Shown piece by piece: positions 30,405 through 41,724 of a stretch of 64,000 nucleotides of DNA (within the stretch, counting starts at the first letter, position 1; each line of letters opens with the position of its first letter). Origin of the DNA: Cladorhizidae sp. MBARI D1340-BT2 (Eukaryota; Porifera; Demospongiae; Poecilosclerida; Cladorhizidae); NCBI GenBank assembly GCA_028752905.1, contig JAQNBH010000004.1, positions 32,577,189 through 32,641,188 on the forward strand. The letters run 5' to 3'. Made by a program: the position numbers and the translations under genes. The notes under the pieces were generated by a model. It did no database searches. It was not told the DNA's origin and saw only the letters and a list, made by a program, of their open reading frames with translations.

Positions 30405-30714
30405 TTCGTACACGTGGTGAAGGCTACCGGAAATGTGATTGCGCGTTTCGGATAATTAAAGAACGGTTCGTGCGTTGGGTTTTGCTTGAGCGTTGGTTGA
30501 GCGTTCCCTGTGCGTTGCCTGACCGTTGCTTGTGCGTTCCTGATCAAACGTTTCTGCGTTGAACGGAAGCCCAACGCAACGGTACGTAAAAACAATTTTG
30601 GCGTCTACTGTATAAATCGGGAAAATAGAGTGAATGCGAGCAAAGATATGATACTTTATGAGACTACGCGATACGCAGCCCTCTTTCCCCGTTAATCTCA
30701 ATAAATGTTCCATG

Positions 30715-31718
30715 CATTTAGATGAGTTTTCACAATCTGGTCGCATATAGAGAGTTTCCAGTATAGAGTTATCCAAATATACAGGGTTATCCATATAATG
30801 AGGGAGTATTCAAGTATAGAGGGGTTACCCAAATATAGATTACCCATATATAAGTATAGAGGCATTATCCATTATCCAAGTATAGAAGGGTTATTCAAGT
30901 ATAGAGAGATTATCCAAGTATAGAAGGGTCATCCAAGTATACAGGGTGTAATCAAGTATAGAAGGGCTATCCAAGTATAGAGGGGTTATCCAAGTATAGA
31001 GGGTTATCCAAGTATATAAGGTTATCCAAGTATAGAGGGATTAATCAAGTATAGAAGGGTTAAACAAGTATAGAGGGGTTATCCAAGTATAGAGGTGTAT
31101 CCATATATAGAGGGGTTATAGAAGTAAAGGGGTTATCTAAGTATAGAGGATTTTCCAAGTATAGAGTTATCGGTTATCAAGGTATAGGGTTATCGGTTAT
31201 CAATGTATAGGGTTATCATACATGTATAGGTGTTATCTAAGTTTTGTGTTAGGGTTATCCAAGAACAGGGATTATCCAAGTAAGGGGGTTATTCAAGTAT
31301 ACAAGTTATCCAAGTATAGGAGGTTATCCCAGTTTAGAGATATCCTATTTTGGGTTCTCCAAGTGAGGGGGTTATTCGGTTTCCAAGTACAGGGTGATAC
31401 CAAATATAGGAGTGGTTGTCCAAGTAGAGAGGTTTATCCATGAAACTTTATCCAGATATATGTAAAGGGGGTTATCCACATTATCCAGGCATATGTACAG
31501 GGGTTTATCCAAGTTTGAAACATTATCCAGGTAAATGTACAGGGGTTTGAAACATTATCCAGGTATGGGTTTAGCCACATTATCCAGGTATGGGTTTAGC
31601 CACATTATCCTGTATACATGTACATGTATAGGGGGTTATCCAAGTTTGAAACATTATTCAGGTACTATATAGATAGGGTTTATCCAAATTTGAAACATTA
31701 TCCAGGTATATGTAGGTA
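30715..31718. repeat. Degenerate minisatellite, core TATCCAAGTATAGAGGGGT, left part
   Basis: Dozens of imperfect 15-25-bp units built around TTATCCAAGTATAGAGG run for a kilobase. Towards the right, units become longer and contain TTGAAACATTATCCAGGTA. The array is interrupted by Tigger O at 31719. Similar units continue at 33604-33730 and 34680-34860, so O and MITE P inserted into a pre-existing array. Confidence 0.85.
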
Positions 31719-33601
31719 CAGTAGACCCTCGCATATCCAACCCTCGTTTATCCGATGACTCGGTTTATCCGAAGTAACAGAGCAGGGTTCAAAGGTGACA
31801 TTACGCGCATACTCCACGTTTTTTTTGCCAGCTGCTCCCGTTTCTTTTTTTCTAGCGGACGGCTCGAGATCAAGAGAGAGAAAAGGATGGCTGTGTCTGG
31901 AGCTCCACGAAAAGAGAAAAGGAAAGTTTTGTCGATTGACTCGAAGCTGACGATTTTGGACTCCCTCACTAAAGGAGTCAGTCAAGCTAGACTGGCTGAG
32001 GAGTACGGGGTAGGTAAGTCTACGATTAGCGAACTAAAGAAGAGTGAAAAAAAGATTAAGGAATACGCTAGTACGCTCGACAGTCAAGGTGTGAGCACAT
32101 CTAGAAAGATTATGCGACTAGCTAAGAAGGATAAGCTAGAAGAAGCCCTCTATATGTGGTTTATTCAGAAGAGAAGCCAAGGAACAGCTATTAGTGGACC
32201 TCTACTAGCAGAAAAAGCTCTGGAGTTGCATCAGAAAATGCAAGGAGAAGCTGACTTTAAGGCTAGCAAAGGTTGGATGTGGAGATTTTGTAGGCGTCAT
32301 GGGATTAGGCAACTGTCCCTTCAAGGAGAAAAGCTTTCTGCTGACGCTTCTTCCATTGATAGCTTCAAGAAGAAACTGCAAGAAACAATGGAGAAAGAAG
32401 GTTTAACTCTGGAGCAAATCTATAATTGTGATGAGACTGGCCTGTATTACAAGATGCTGCCAGAAAAAACTCTAGCATCCAGGTATGAGAAAGGAGCTGA
32501 TGGAATGGAAAAAAATGGCATGTTCTAATGCAACAGGAAAACACAAGCTGCCCTTATTGCTCATTGGAAAATCAGCTAATCCCAGGTGCTTCAAAAATGT
32601 AAATAGAGGTGCTCTTCAAGCCAAATATTATGCACAGAAGAGTGCATGGATGAACACAGCTATTTTCACTGATTGGTTTCATGGTGAGTTTGTTCCATCA
32701 GTAAAAAGGTATTTAAGTAGCAGAAACTTGCCTGGAAAGGCCCTTCTTCTGTTGGACAATGCACCCTCTCATCCTTCTACTGATGTTCTGGAGAGCAGTG
32801 ATAAAAGTATCACTGCTCTCTACTTACCACCCAATACAACATCACTCATCCAGCCAATGGACCAAGGAGTGCTTGTAACCCTGAAACGACACTACAAACG
32901 AGCCTTACTAAGGAAGTTGCTTCTTCTGGATGGGGATGGACATTCTATGGTCTCATTTGTCAAGACGATAGATATCAAGAATGTCCTTTACACTTCTGCA
33001 GACTCCTGGGAGCAAGTTAAGGAATTAACACTAGCAAAATCATGGATGAAATTATTGGGGGGCAGTTCTACACTACCTCCTGACTCCCCTCCACAAGACA
33101 GCAACGAGGAACCTGCCATTGAAGAACTTGCTCAATCATTGGACCAAAACCTTACAGAAGATGATATCAGAGGCGGGATTGAAGCTGATACGAGTGACCC
33201 TGGTCATCAATTGTACACTGATGAAGAAATAATCAGTCAAGTGTCGGGGATGGAGGATGTGCCTTCAGAAGATGATGGGGGAGAGGAGGAGAAGGAGTCC
33301 GAACATTGTCCCACAAGTGGACAGGCTGCTGACATGCTTGATAAATGCCTTACCTGGTATGAGTGTCAGCCTGAAGCCACAGCCACCTCACCGATGCTTC
33401 TAAAGGAAATAAGAGATTTAGCTGTTAGAAAGAGATACATGAACTTCAAAAATTAAAAATACAATCTTTTCTTAAGAAATAAACAAATTTATGATATACA
33501 TATACAGTACTTGTACAATGTAATAATTTTGCATATCCGAACTTTTTGCATATCCGAATAGCCTCTGGTCCCAAGCTGTTCGGATATGTGAGGGTCTACT
33601 G
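31719..33601 (+). mobile_element. Tigger-type transposon O (1,883 bp), near full length
   Basis: TA lies at 31717-31718 and 33602-33603. Inverted ends are CAGTAGACCCTCGCATATCC and, in reverse, CAGTAGACCCTCACATATCC. One plus-strand transposase gene fills it. The inner TATCCGAA motif is repeated near both ends (31757 and 33533-33560), as expected for transposase-binding sites. Confidence 0.93.
31887..33456 (+). pseudogene. Tigger O transposase, one visible deletion/frameshift
   Basis: The ATG at 31887 begins MAVSGAPRKEKRKVLSIDSK. The CENP-B-type HTH reads SQARLAEEYGVGKSTISELK. A second HTH follows (YMWFIQKRSQGTAISGPLLA; KASKGWMWRFCRRHGIRQL). The DDD core has IYNCDETGLYYKMLPEKTLA, then LLLLDNAPSHPSTDV and TTSLIQPMDQGVLVTLKRHY. 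A long acidic C-terminal part and YMNFKN end it at 33456. Near 32505 the first frame stops, and the second frame takes over with MACSNATGKHKLPLLLIGKS. Compared with other Tiggers, about eight codons are missing there, so a small deletion probably caused the shift. It would otherwise be about 520 aa. It performs cut-and-paste at TA. Confidence 0.9.
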
Positions 33602-33735
33602 TATATGTACAGGGGTTTATCCAAGTTTGAACTTTATCCAACTATACGTAGAGGAGCTTAATCCAACTATAAGGTTTTTTGGTCATGCAAGTAAAAGCAG
33701 TATCCAAGTGGATTATACAAGTACCAACTTTGTTA

Positions 33736-34333
33736 AAGCCTATCCACACTGCACAAGTCCATGTGAATTGGTCGCATCCACACTGAATTCGAATTAGAAT
33801 AATGTGTATTAATCTGGTCCACCTTTATAGGTGTTTGAGTCAAAAGACCAATAAATTAAAGCATTCAAATAACTCCACAAGGGTGCATCGAGAAGAATTT
33901 CATTCACTGTGTCTTCGTGATGGATCCAGTTGGGAACATTGGAACTGGCTGCATACTATCTATGGCCTGTGGCCAAACTAGCTAGCCAGGACTAACTGCA
34001 CATAGCTAGAGAACTGTTGCTATGTTTATACATCCTGCATCCGAACTTGTTCATGCAGTCGCAACCTTCGCTGGTTCTGCTTTTCCCTCGGCTCTCTCCT
34101 CTTTCTTCTCTGCAGAAAATGTTTTCTGCGCATCTGTAGGTAGCTGACCATCAAGAAAAGGATGCAAAAAAACAACACTCCATCTCAACTAAAGCTACAA
34201 GGTATATGATCTTGATATACTTTTGGTATGGTAAGCTTATTATTTTTGCTTGGTATGGTTTATTTTGGTGGTTGTGTGGATGGACCCAATGAGCATTAAT
34301 GCGCATCAGTTTAATTAAAGGGTGGACAGGCCT
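33736..34333. mobile_element. Harbinger-type MITE P (598 bp)
   Basis: The TTA duplication lies at 33733-33735 and 34334-34336. Ends are AAGCCTATCCACACTGCAC and, in reverse, AAGGCCTGTCCACCC, closely related to the ends of element L (AGGCCTGTCCACACT). I see no coding motif inside. It is a non-autonomous relative of L. Confidence 0.75.
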
Positions 34334-34679
34334 TTATATCATACAGTGTATCACTTCCTGTGGATCTTGGTGTGATAATTACAGTTATTAGGCTATCAGA
34401 AAACAATTTCTTTAACCAATAGCAGTGGAAAAAATATGTAATTGCACCTCTACCTCTAATTTGTCGCTAATAAAAAGCTTGCAAATATACACAAACAGTA
34501 TTGGATGCTATTAACATGTGACAGCAAGGTTTATTGTAAGGTTTGGTAAGGTTTGGTATAAATAACACTCATAATGTAGAGGGGGCGGCAATTTTTGTTT
34601 CATGCAATTTTTTGGCCATCCCTACTACACTGTTTGTGGCATTTATACCAAATTTTACTATAGAGCTTGCTATTATATA

Positions 34680-34860
34680 TACAAATCCAAGTTTAAGTTA
34701 TCCAAATATACCAAATATTAGGGGTTATATAAATACAAGAGGTTATCCAAGTATAGGGGGTTATCCCAATATTAGTTAGGGGTTATCCCAATATTAGTTA
34801 GGTGTTATCCAAGTATAAGGGATTATACAACTACCAGAGGTTATCAATGAATACTGTATA
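34680..34860. repeat. Minisatellite, right remnant
   Basis: Units such as GGGGTTATCCCAATATTAGTT and GGTTATCCAAGTATAGGG continue the array seen at 30715-31718. Between MITE P and this block (34337-34679) I see only AT-rich DNA. Confidence 0.7.
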
Positions 34861-35945
34861 GTGAGGAAAGTTTTACTGGGTGTAAAATTCACGTTTTTCA
34901 TGAGCATGTCATGTAGCTGTGAACCTTACAACTTTCTTCTTACTATGCGCATGAACTCCTTTCAATGTCACGTGAAGGATGTTATATGTACATGGTTTTG
35001 TTTTGTCACTTGTCATGTCTCTAGGTAACAAGCAACTACCAGTCCACAACAGCCTTCCTAATCCTGTACATAGGGCAGCTTTCAGCTCAAGTTAGTGGTA
35101 ATTTAGGGGCGTGCTCTAGATCTTGTAGATTTTGCAACTGCCTCTTGTGGTAATCCTGAGTGATTTATGGGTGTGCTTTAGATCTTAAAGATTTGGCTTG
35201 TTCTAGGTTGCTGCTGTGTAGTTTGGCAATTCTGATTATATGTTTACATCATAGGGGAAGAGGGGAATTCTGATTATGCTTTACATCATAGGGGAAGAGG
35301 GGGAAGTACTAAAGACAAGCAGCATCAAACAGGCGTCAATGGTTCAAAGCAGTTTTGTGATGCACATGTTGGTGTGCACAATGATGGGCATTATTTGAAC
35401 AAAGTACCAAATACCATATTTCTCCTTTCAGGAGTCTTTGAGTTAGAAGGCACTTTTCTGGGAGTAGGATGGGGGGGGGGGGGGCTAACACGCTACTTCG
35501 GAGAATAAAAAATAAAAATAAATAAGTGACCTCTGCATTTCATCTCCTTCCGCCCTGCTCTCTATGATCCACTGCAAATGTATTATACAAGGCCAATGTT
35601 TACATGGCCAATGCTGAACAACAGGAAAATATGTACGGAGGTGTCGGAGGCATGTTGTCAAGAAGGTGGGCAGACAAGTAGAAACATAACACACAGATCT
35701 TTGGAATTATCAAGATACGATCACAATTATACACAGCAACAAACACCATGATGGTACATTTTAAAGCTCTGATTCTGATCATCACAAGTTAATCGGCCTA
35801 TTACATATGATAGATGATGAAAAGCTATCTGGAGTGTGGCCACAAAGTTAAAGGAAGGCATGATATAACCCAACAAAACCTTATCCCTCTTTCCCCTTCA
35901 TCCTACATGATATTAGAACTACCAAAATCAACATTGATAAAGACT
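34861..35945. other. No gene recognised
   Basis: This is AT-rich sequence with a direct repeat of about 30 bp at 35235-35305 (CATCATAGGGGAAGAGGGG twice) and a 15-bp G run at 35470-35484. Short open frames here have no family features. Confidence 0.6.
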
Positions 35946-36775
35946 CAGAAATGCTTGTAGGGCCCTGGCCAGCCTAGGTTATGGGAGGCCCTGGCCAGCC
36001 TAGGTTATGGAATTCCCTGGCCAGGCTAGGTGGTTATGGGAGACCCTTGCCATCTTAGGTTATGGGATAACCTGGATTACCTAGGTTGTAGGAAGCCCTG
36101 GCCAGCCTAGGTTTTAGAATTCCCTGGCTAGCCTAGGTTATGGGAGACCCTTGCTATCTTAGGTTATGGGATGCCCTGGCCAACCTACTGTAAGTTATGA
36201 GAGGCCTTGGCAAGCCTAGGTTATGGCAGGCAGACTAGGTTATGGGAGGCTTAGTTTATGGGTAGCCCTGACAAGCCTAGGTTATGGGAGGCCCTGGCCA
36301 GGCTAAGTTATGGGAGGCTTAGTTTATGGTAGGCCCTGGCAAGCTAAGGTTATGGAAGGCACTGGTAAGTCTATGTTATGGGACGCCCTGGCCAGCTAGG
36401 TTAATGGGAGGCTTAGTTTATGGTAGGCCCTGGCAAGCTAAGGTTATGGAGGCCCTGGCTAGCCTAGGTTATGGGAGGCTCTGGCCAGCCTAGCTTATGG
36501 GATGCCCTAGCCACCCTAGGTTATGGGAGGTCCAGGACATCCTAAGTTATGGGAGGCTTGGGAGGCCCTAGCAAGGCTAAGTTATAGGAGGCCCTGGCAA
36601 GCCTAGGTTATGAGAGGTTGGCAAGCCTAAGTTGTGGGAGGCCCTGGCAAGCCTACTGTAGGTTATGGGATGCCCTGGCCATCCTAGGTTATGAGAAGTC
36701 CTGGTCATCTTAGGTTGGTTATGCGAGGCTTAGTTTATGGGAGGCCCTGGGTTATGCGAGACACTAGCAATGTGG
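35946..36775. repeat. Degenerate minisatellite, core GGCCCTGGCCAGCCTAGGTTATGGGA
   Basis: About 30 imperfect copies of a roughly 26-bp unit (GCCCTGGCCAGCCTAGG plus TTATGGGAG) run for 0.8 kb with internal shortened units (GGCTTAGTTTATGG). There is no coding potential. Confidence 0.9.
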
Positions 36776-37094
36776 TCAAATTCCATTTAGCACAGATCAA
36801 CCACAACTATGCACTTTTAACAACGTGAACAACCTGATAACTAAGCTTATCGAGATTCAGTAAATGTTTTGTTGTTGTTATTTCACTCTTCACTCCTTGT
36901 AAACATAACTTCGCAACTTGTACTGCTTGACACAGTGTGAGGAGCTCGCTTAAACTCTAATTGACAGCGCTTTTAATGGTTTAGTTTTCAGGCACACAAT
37001 TAACAACAAAAAGATCTTAGCCACAGAAAAAAGGAAAAACCTAAACAAACTGAACAAACTGAGGACTCTATACCTCAGGGTCTCACAAACTTAA
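36776..37094. other. Spacer without recognised feature
   Basis: This is AT-rich DNA with A-rich stretches. It ends at the TTAA (37091-37094) that flanks element Q1. Confidence 0.5.
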
Positions 37095-38136
37095 GGGTGT
37101 ACTTTAGATCAAAATCAAAAAAAAATTACCTCAATACAACTAATCATAACTTTTTTATTTCAATCTCTATGATCAATCTCCATGAACATAATTTTGATAC
37201 AAAAAGATATCATGTACTTTCTAATGATATGTATAATATATATTTTCTTTTTATCTTCTGGCAAGTACCTTCAAGATGCAAAAGTCCCTCAAAAATGCCT
37301 TCGCCGCTCCACAAGACTACTCAGATTTTGTATTGCCTTCTAATTGCTGGTGTGGGTAACGTATCTCTAGTGCTATAAAATCAGCGATGGAAATATTTTA
37401 TAAAATTTTCTAGGGGTCATGGTGGGCTCATATGTAAAATTTGACCTTTGATCATCAATAACTTTGAAGATAAAGCAAGACAGAAAAAATTGATAGTTCA
37501 CTTTAAAGAGTTAGGATAGAGCTTCAAAATGATACAAAAAGTTCGAGATAATATAAATCTCAGAGTGAGTTATGGCGGCAGGGGAAACTGACATCCATGA
37601 TTTTGACCAGAAAAAGTTACAGCCATGTAAACATTGAGGTTTGATGAGGGGAGACAATTGGGGTTTTCCCCCTTTTTTAAAAAACTTGTGGTTTGCAGGT
37701 TTTTGAAGTCCCTCCACTTTAGGGTCTAGTAACTTGCCTATAGTTATACCTATGAAACATATTTTAGTATCAAAAGAGAGCACACAGAGAGACCTATCTT
37801 TTGAGCTATATATCAAGTCCATACCATGAAGTTTGCAGAATCTACGGAGCTCTAAAGTTCTAACCACAAGTTAAAAAAATTAAATAAAAAAATGCCATTG
37901 TCCCCCCTGAATTCAGGTAAGGCTTCTTGATCGCCTTCCCTGGTGGATGGGGTGTGCAAAAGCCACTGTAAGTCCAGAATAGAGCATCCAAATCTTCTGT
38001 TAACTTGGAATCCACCTTTCCAGTTATGTTGAAGCATAGTGTGGTGAGATCCAAAAAATAAAAAATAAATGTAAAATGCAAAATTTAAATCTGACCTAAA
38101 GTACCCCCTAAAGTAAAGTCCCCATAAAGTACCCCC
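37095..38136. mobile_element. TTAA-associated non-autonomous element Q1
   Basis: Bounded by TTAA (37091-37094) and TTGA (38137-38140). The left end GGGTGTACTTTAGATC matches, in reverse, several stacked right-end sequences (CTAAAGTACCCCCTAAAG at about 38094, TAAAGTACCCCC at 38125). An internal block of about 180 bp (37690-37875) containing GAGCTATATATCAAGTCC is shared with both arms of Q2. No gene is seen. Boundaries are inferred from the end motifs; the right site differs from TTAA by one base. Confidence 0.55.
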
Positions 38137-38140
38137 TTGA

Positions 38141-39644
38141 GGGGGGACTACACTTGAAACCACCAAAATTTGAACGCATTTTTGTAGCCATCCATAACTT
38201 TCCCTCCCTTTCTTCTGTGAAGATACTTTTGATACCAACTTGTTGCTCATTCTGTGTGCTTTAAGATGATATGTGAAATGTCTCTATAGGCACATTTTCT
38301 TAGAAGATACATCCAAAAAGGCAAGGGTCACTCCAAAAATTGCACCCCCCAAACTGCGGCGAGGATATTTCCCAAGTGCCTGGTCTACAGATGCCCAAAT
38401 TTGGTTTGTAGCTTACCAAGACATTTAGTTGTGATATAACGGAGGCATATTTTTCAACACATCTCTTGTTCATTAGTTCTAAGGCATTTCATTTCCAACC
38501 ACACAAAATAAATGCAAAATCTGTGACAGTCACCTCTTCTAATCACCATAACTCGGCAATGCTTCAAGTTAAAAAAAATATCAAACCGTTATATCACAGA
38601 TCACTAAAAGAGCTCTCAAATGAATCCTCAAATATTGAAATTGAGTCAAGTGTGGCAAAGGTATGTTCGCCGCAAAATCAGAACAAAATAGATTTTCAAA
38701 AATCCTGGCAATAATGTGTTGAAGGAGGGACAGTTGCATTTTTGGGGGAGAGTGACCCACATGTATTTTCCCCCCTTTTTCTTCTTGTGGTTACCACTTT
38801 ATAACTCCATAGATTCCGTAAACTTCATGGTATGGACTTGATATATAGCTCAAAAGATAGGTCTCTCTTTGTGCTCTCTGTTGATACTAAAATATTTTTC
38901 ATAGGTATAACTATAGCCAAGTTACAGGAGCTACAAGTGGAGAACCTCAAAAACCTGAATGCCTGAACCGGCAGTCTCCTGATTGCCAAGTGCTACAGAG
39001 TTGAAATTAGCACCAGTGGCTAGAGGAGGCCCTACTCTATTCAATGAGTGTTTTTATTAGGCGTTAAAATCTAAGTACGTGGTCAAGCGCGTGGGTGGGA
39101 AATGAATTTCGTTAATAATCCATAAAACTCATTTTCCACCCATGCGCTTGACCACCTACTTACATTTTAGCGCCTTATGAAAACACTCATTGAATAGAGT
39201 AGGGCTTCCTCTAGCCACTGGTGCTAATTTCAACTCTCTAGCACTTGGCAATCAGGAGATATATAGCATTCAGGTTTTTGAGGTTCCCTCCACTTTAGGT
39301 CCAGTAACTAGGCTATAGTTATACCCATGAAAAATATTTTAGTATCAACAGAGAGCACAAAGAGAGACCTATCTTTTGAGCTATATATCAAGTCCATACC
39401 ATGAAGTTTACAGAATCTACAGAGCTATAAAGTGGTAACCACAAGTTTATTTGTTTTAATTTAAAACTTTAGTGTTCCTTGTTGGTTTCTCTTCAAATCA
39501 ATAAGAAATGCATGGACAAAAACCATCATAACTTTGAAATGGAGCATCCAATAGCTCTAAAACTTTAGAATTGGCTAGTAGATATGTACAGCAACAGTTT
39601 GAACTGATTAAAAAAACTCAAAAAAACTCAGGTGTAGTCCCCCC
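38141..39644. mobile_element. TTAA-associated palindromic element Q2
   Basis: Bounded by TTGA (38137-38140) and TTAA (39645-39648). Ends are GGGGGGACTACAC and its reverse at 39632-39644. Its right half contains a long imperfect palindrome (38773-39452, centre near 39112). Single-stranded, this would fold into a hairpin of about 340 bp per arm. It is non-coding. It sits directly next to Q1 and shares sequence with it, so one may have inserted next to or recombined with the other. Confidence 0.6.
38773..39452. repeat. Long inverted repeat (about 340-bp arms)
   Basis: The left arm contains AAACTTCATGGTATGGACTT, TGTGCTCTCTGTTGATAC and CTCTAGCCACTGG-type complements. The right arm repeats these in reverse order and strand (for example AAGTCCATACCATGAAGTTT near 39390). 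The loop region near 39112 is only a few tens of bases. By eye, arm identity is roughly 90%. The arms also match one copy in Q1 (37690-37875). Confidence 0.85.
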
Positions 39645-39648
39645 TTAA

Positions 39649-40190
39649 GTACCTTTGCACACTTGGGCCAGCCTCAGAGATGGCAAGCCAGTAGCTCAAA
39701 GAAGCTACTTGATGTTGTTAGTTCCGGGACATAGTTTAATAACATTTTATCTATTTTTTCTCGTGTACTTTATCACATTTCATCAGAACAACAAGTCTAC
39801 AAAGCTGCACCTCTCCCACCCATGGTGAAGGCCTCGAATAAGTCAAAAGCAAATATGAAAGACAATAATATTACCACATGCTTAATTCATGACAACTGCA
39901 TTTGTTTATATCATCAACGGGGTATCCATAAATCGTACAGGAGTTGCCAGGGATTTCTCATTGTTATGACTTGTGAGAAATGTTCAATATGAAAACATTG
40001 CTAAACAAATTAAAACATGAAAGAATTCTATTATGTTTGATACCTTGGCTAGGTATGGATCAAGGATCCAGAATGCCACCGATCCTTCAAAGACAGTTTC
40101 CTAGTGGTGGGAGAAAATGAGCTAAAAATATAACGACTTTAGAGTGATAAGAGTCAAGTTGAATGTGTTTTTTTTAACCAGTAAAAAAAA
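39649..40190. other. No gene recognised
   Basis: This is AT-rich spacer between the palindromic element and the purine-rich tract. I found no conserved coding motif on either strand. Confidence 0.5.
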
Positions 40191-40470
40191 AAAGCCAGTT
40201 AAAAAATAAAATAAAAACCAAAAAAAAAAAAAAAAAAAGGAGGGGGGGGGGGAAAGGGAACCAAAAAAACAGGGGGGGGGGGGGGGGGGGGCCTAGCCCT
40301 AGCCCTAGCCCTAGGTGGGGGGGGAAAGGAGGGAAGAAGAAAAAAATGAAGGAAAAAAAGGAGGGGGGGGGGGAAAGGGGGGAAAAAGGAGGGAAAAAGG
40401 AAGAAAAAAAGGGGGGAAAAGGATGGAAAAGGAAAAAAAGAAGGAAAAAAAGGAAAAAAAGAAAAGCATT
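40191..40470. repeat. Purine-rich low-complexity tract with long G runs
   Basis: Poly-A and G runs (up to 18 G at 40273-40290) alternate with GGAGGGAAAAAGGA-type sequence. Four CCCTAG units lie at 40293-40315. The G runs could form quadruplexes. The long open frames across it (Ser/Pro/Phe-rich on minus, Lys/Gly-rich on plus) are composition artefacts. Confidence 0.85.
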
Positions 40471-40779
40471 TGAACTTGGGCAGGCATTTGAAGTTGCAAC
40501 TGCTGCGAAGGGATTTACCCAGGTTATTTCTGCTTGCAGGCTGTGTATTGGAATCACCCGTTTTTGAAATCACCTGATTTTTAATTGGTTATGTTTTGAG
40601 GCTTGTTTAGGTGAGCATACAAGTGATATTCTGACTATCTCCTAACTTTCTACCCAACACCAGGCTAGAAGAACCTTTTGAGATGGCAAGACAAGTGATG
40701 CTAGACTCCAAGTAAGTATTATTATGTGGATGAGCTGACCAGTTTGTTACATAGGTGCTCGAAGTTGATAGTTTTAGCT

Positions 40780-41390
40780 AGGTCACTAGGTAGTAGTATA
40801 TATAGGTCATCTTTTTAGGTAGCACTCGAGGTAGCCAGCTGTAGGTAGCTAGCTATAGGTCATCTTAAGTATAGCTAGCGCTGGAAGTAGGCAGTTGTAG
40901 ATCATATTTATATAGCTTAGCTAATAATTATTATTAGTAAAGTAAATAATTGTAGGTCATCTTTGGGTAGCAAAGTATATAGCTCTCGAGGTTTAGTAGT
41001 TTAGGCCATCTTTATAGCTAGCGCTTCAAGTGCATAGGCAGATCTTTATAGCTAGCAAATTGGCTAGCGCTTGAAGTTGGCAGTTTTAGATGATCATTAT
41101 AGCTAGCAAATTAGATGGCTCTTGAAGTGTATAGGCAGTTTTAGCTGATCTTTATAGCTAGCAAATTAGCTAGCGCTTGAAGTTGGCAGTTTTAGATAGC
41201 CAAGTAGCTAGCACTTGAAGTGTATAGGCAGTTTTAGCCGATCTTTATAGCTGGCAAATTAGCTAGTGCTTGAAGTTGGCAGTTTTAGATGATCATTACA
41301 GCTAGCAAATTAGCTAGCGCTTGAAGAAGGCAGTTGTAGCTGATACATAGCCAGCAATAGCTAGCATTGGAGGTAGCTAGTCGACTACCA
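40780..41390. repeat. Degenerate tandem repeat rich in TAGCTAGC and GCTTGAAGT
   Basis: Units of about 60-75 bp containing TTAGCTAGCGCTTGAAGT, GGCAGTTTTAGATGATC and TTATAGCTAGCAAAT repeat about eight times, clearest at 41030-41330. There is no coding capacity. Confidence 0.75.
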
Positions 41391-41436
41391 AGCAAACCAA
41401 GTTGTTCTATAGCTAGTGCTAGTATATATTTCAGCT

Positions 41437-41724
41437 CAACAGCTTTGGATGATCTACCAACTGTGCTATCATCATGAATAGTACTCAGAATGGTCATAGC
41501 TATCTTGTCCATCCATTTCAAGGCATGGACACCATTTGTACTTAACAGACGCTTTTTCATTTTGTCTTTGGCCTTGGGTACAACAGCTTTGGATGATCTA
41601 CCAACTGTGCTATCATCATGAATAGTACTCAGAATGGTCATAGCTATCTTGTCCATCCATTTCAAGGCATGGACACCATTTGTACTTAACAGACTCTTTT
41701 TCATTTTGTCTTTGGCCTTGGGTA
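41437..41724 (-). repeat. 144-bp in-frame direct duplication within relic R
   Basis: 41437-41580 and 41581-41724 are nearly identical copies starting CAACAGCTTTGGATGATC. 144 bp is 48 codons, so the frame continues through both. Confidence 0.9.

Larger units (their letters stand above)
29309..30610 (-). mobile_element. Tc1/mariner-like non-autonomous element N (1,302 bp) with passenger exons
   Basis: TA lies at 29307-29308 and 30611-30612. Inverted ends are CAGTACACGCCAAAA (left) and, in reverse, CAGTAGACGCCAAAA (right), then a shared TTACGTACCG. No transposase motif is present. The interior carries two spliced-looking minus-strand exons (below), a 122-bp direct duplication and many CGTTCG/CGTTTG-type short repeats near both ends (29340-29470 and 30460-30560). 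Confidence 0.8.

Noticed and set aside
33546..33797. Open frame across the right end of Tigger O
   Set aside because: It spans the terminal repeat and minisatellite and has no conserved feature.
37095..39644. Possible genes in open frames of 70-130 codons
   Set aside because: None shows a family motif, several lie in the palindrome arms, and composition is non-coding.
40293..40315. CCCTAG repeats resembling telomeric CCCTAA
   Set aside because: Only about four units, with G in place of A, inside low-complexity DNA. Not telomeric by this evidence.
40174..40573. Long Ser/Pro/Phe-rich and Lys/Gly-rich open frames
   Set aside because: They follow from poly-G/poly-A composition, overlap each other on both strands and have no domain.
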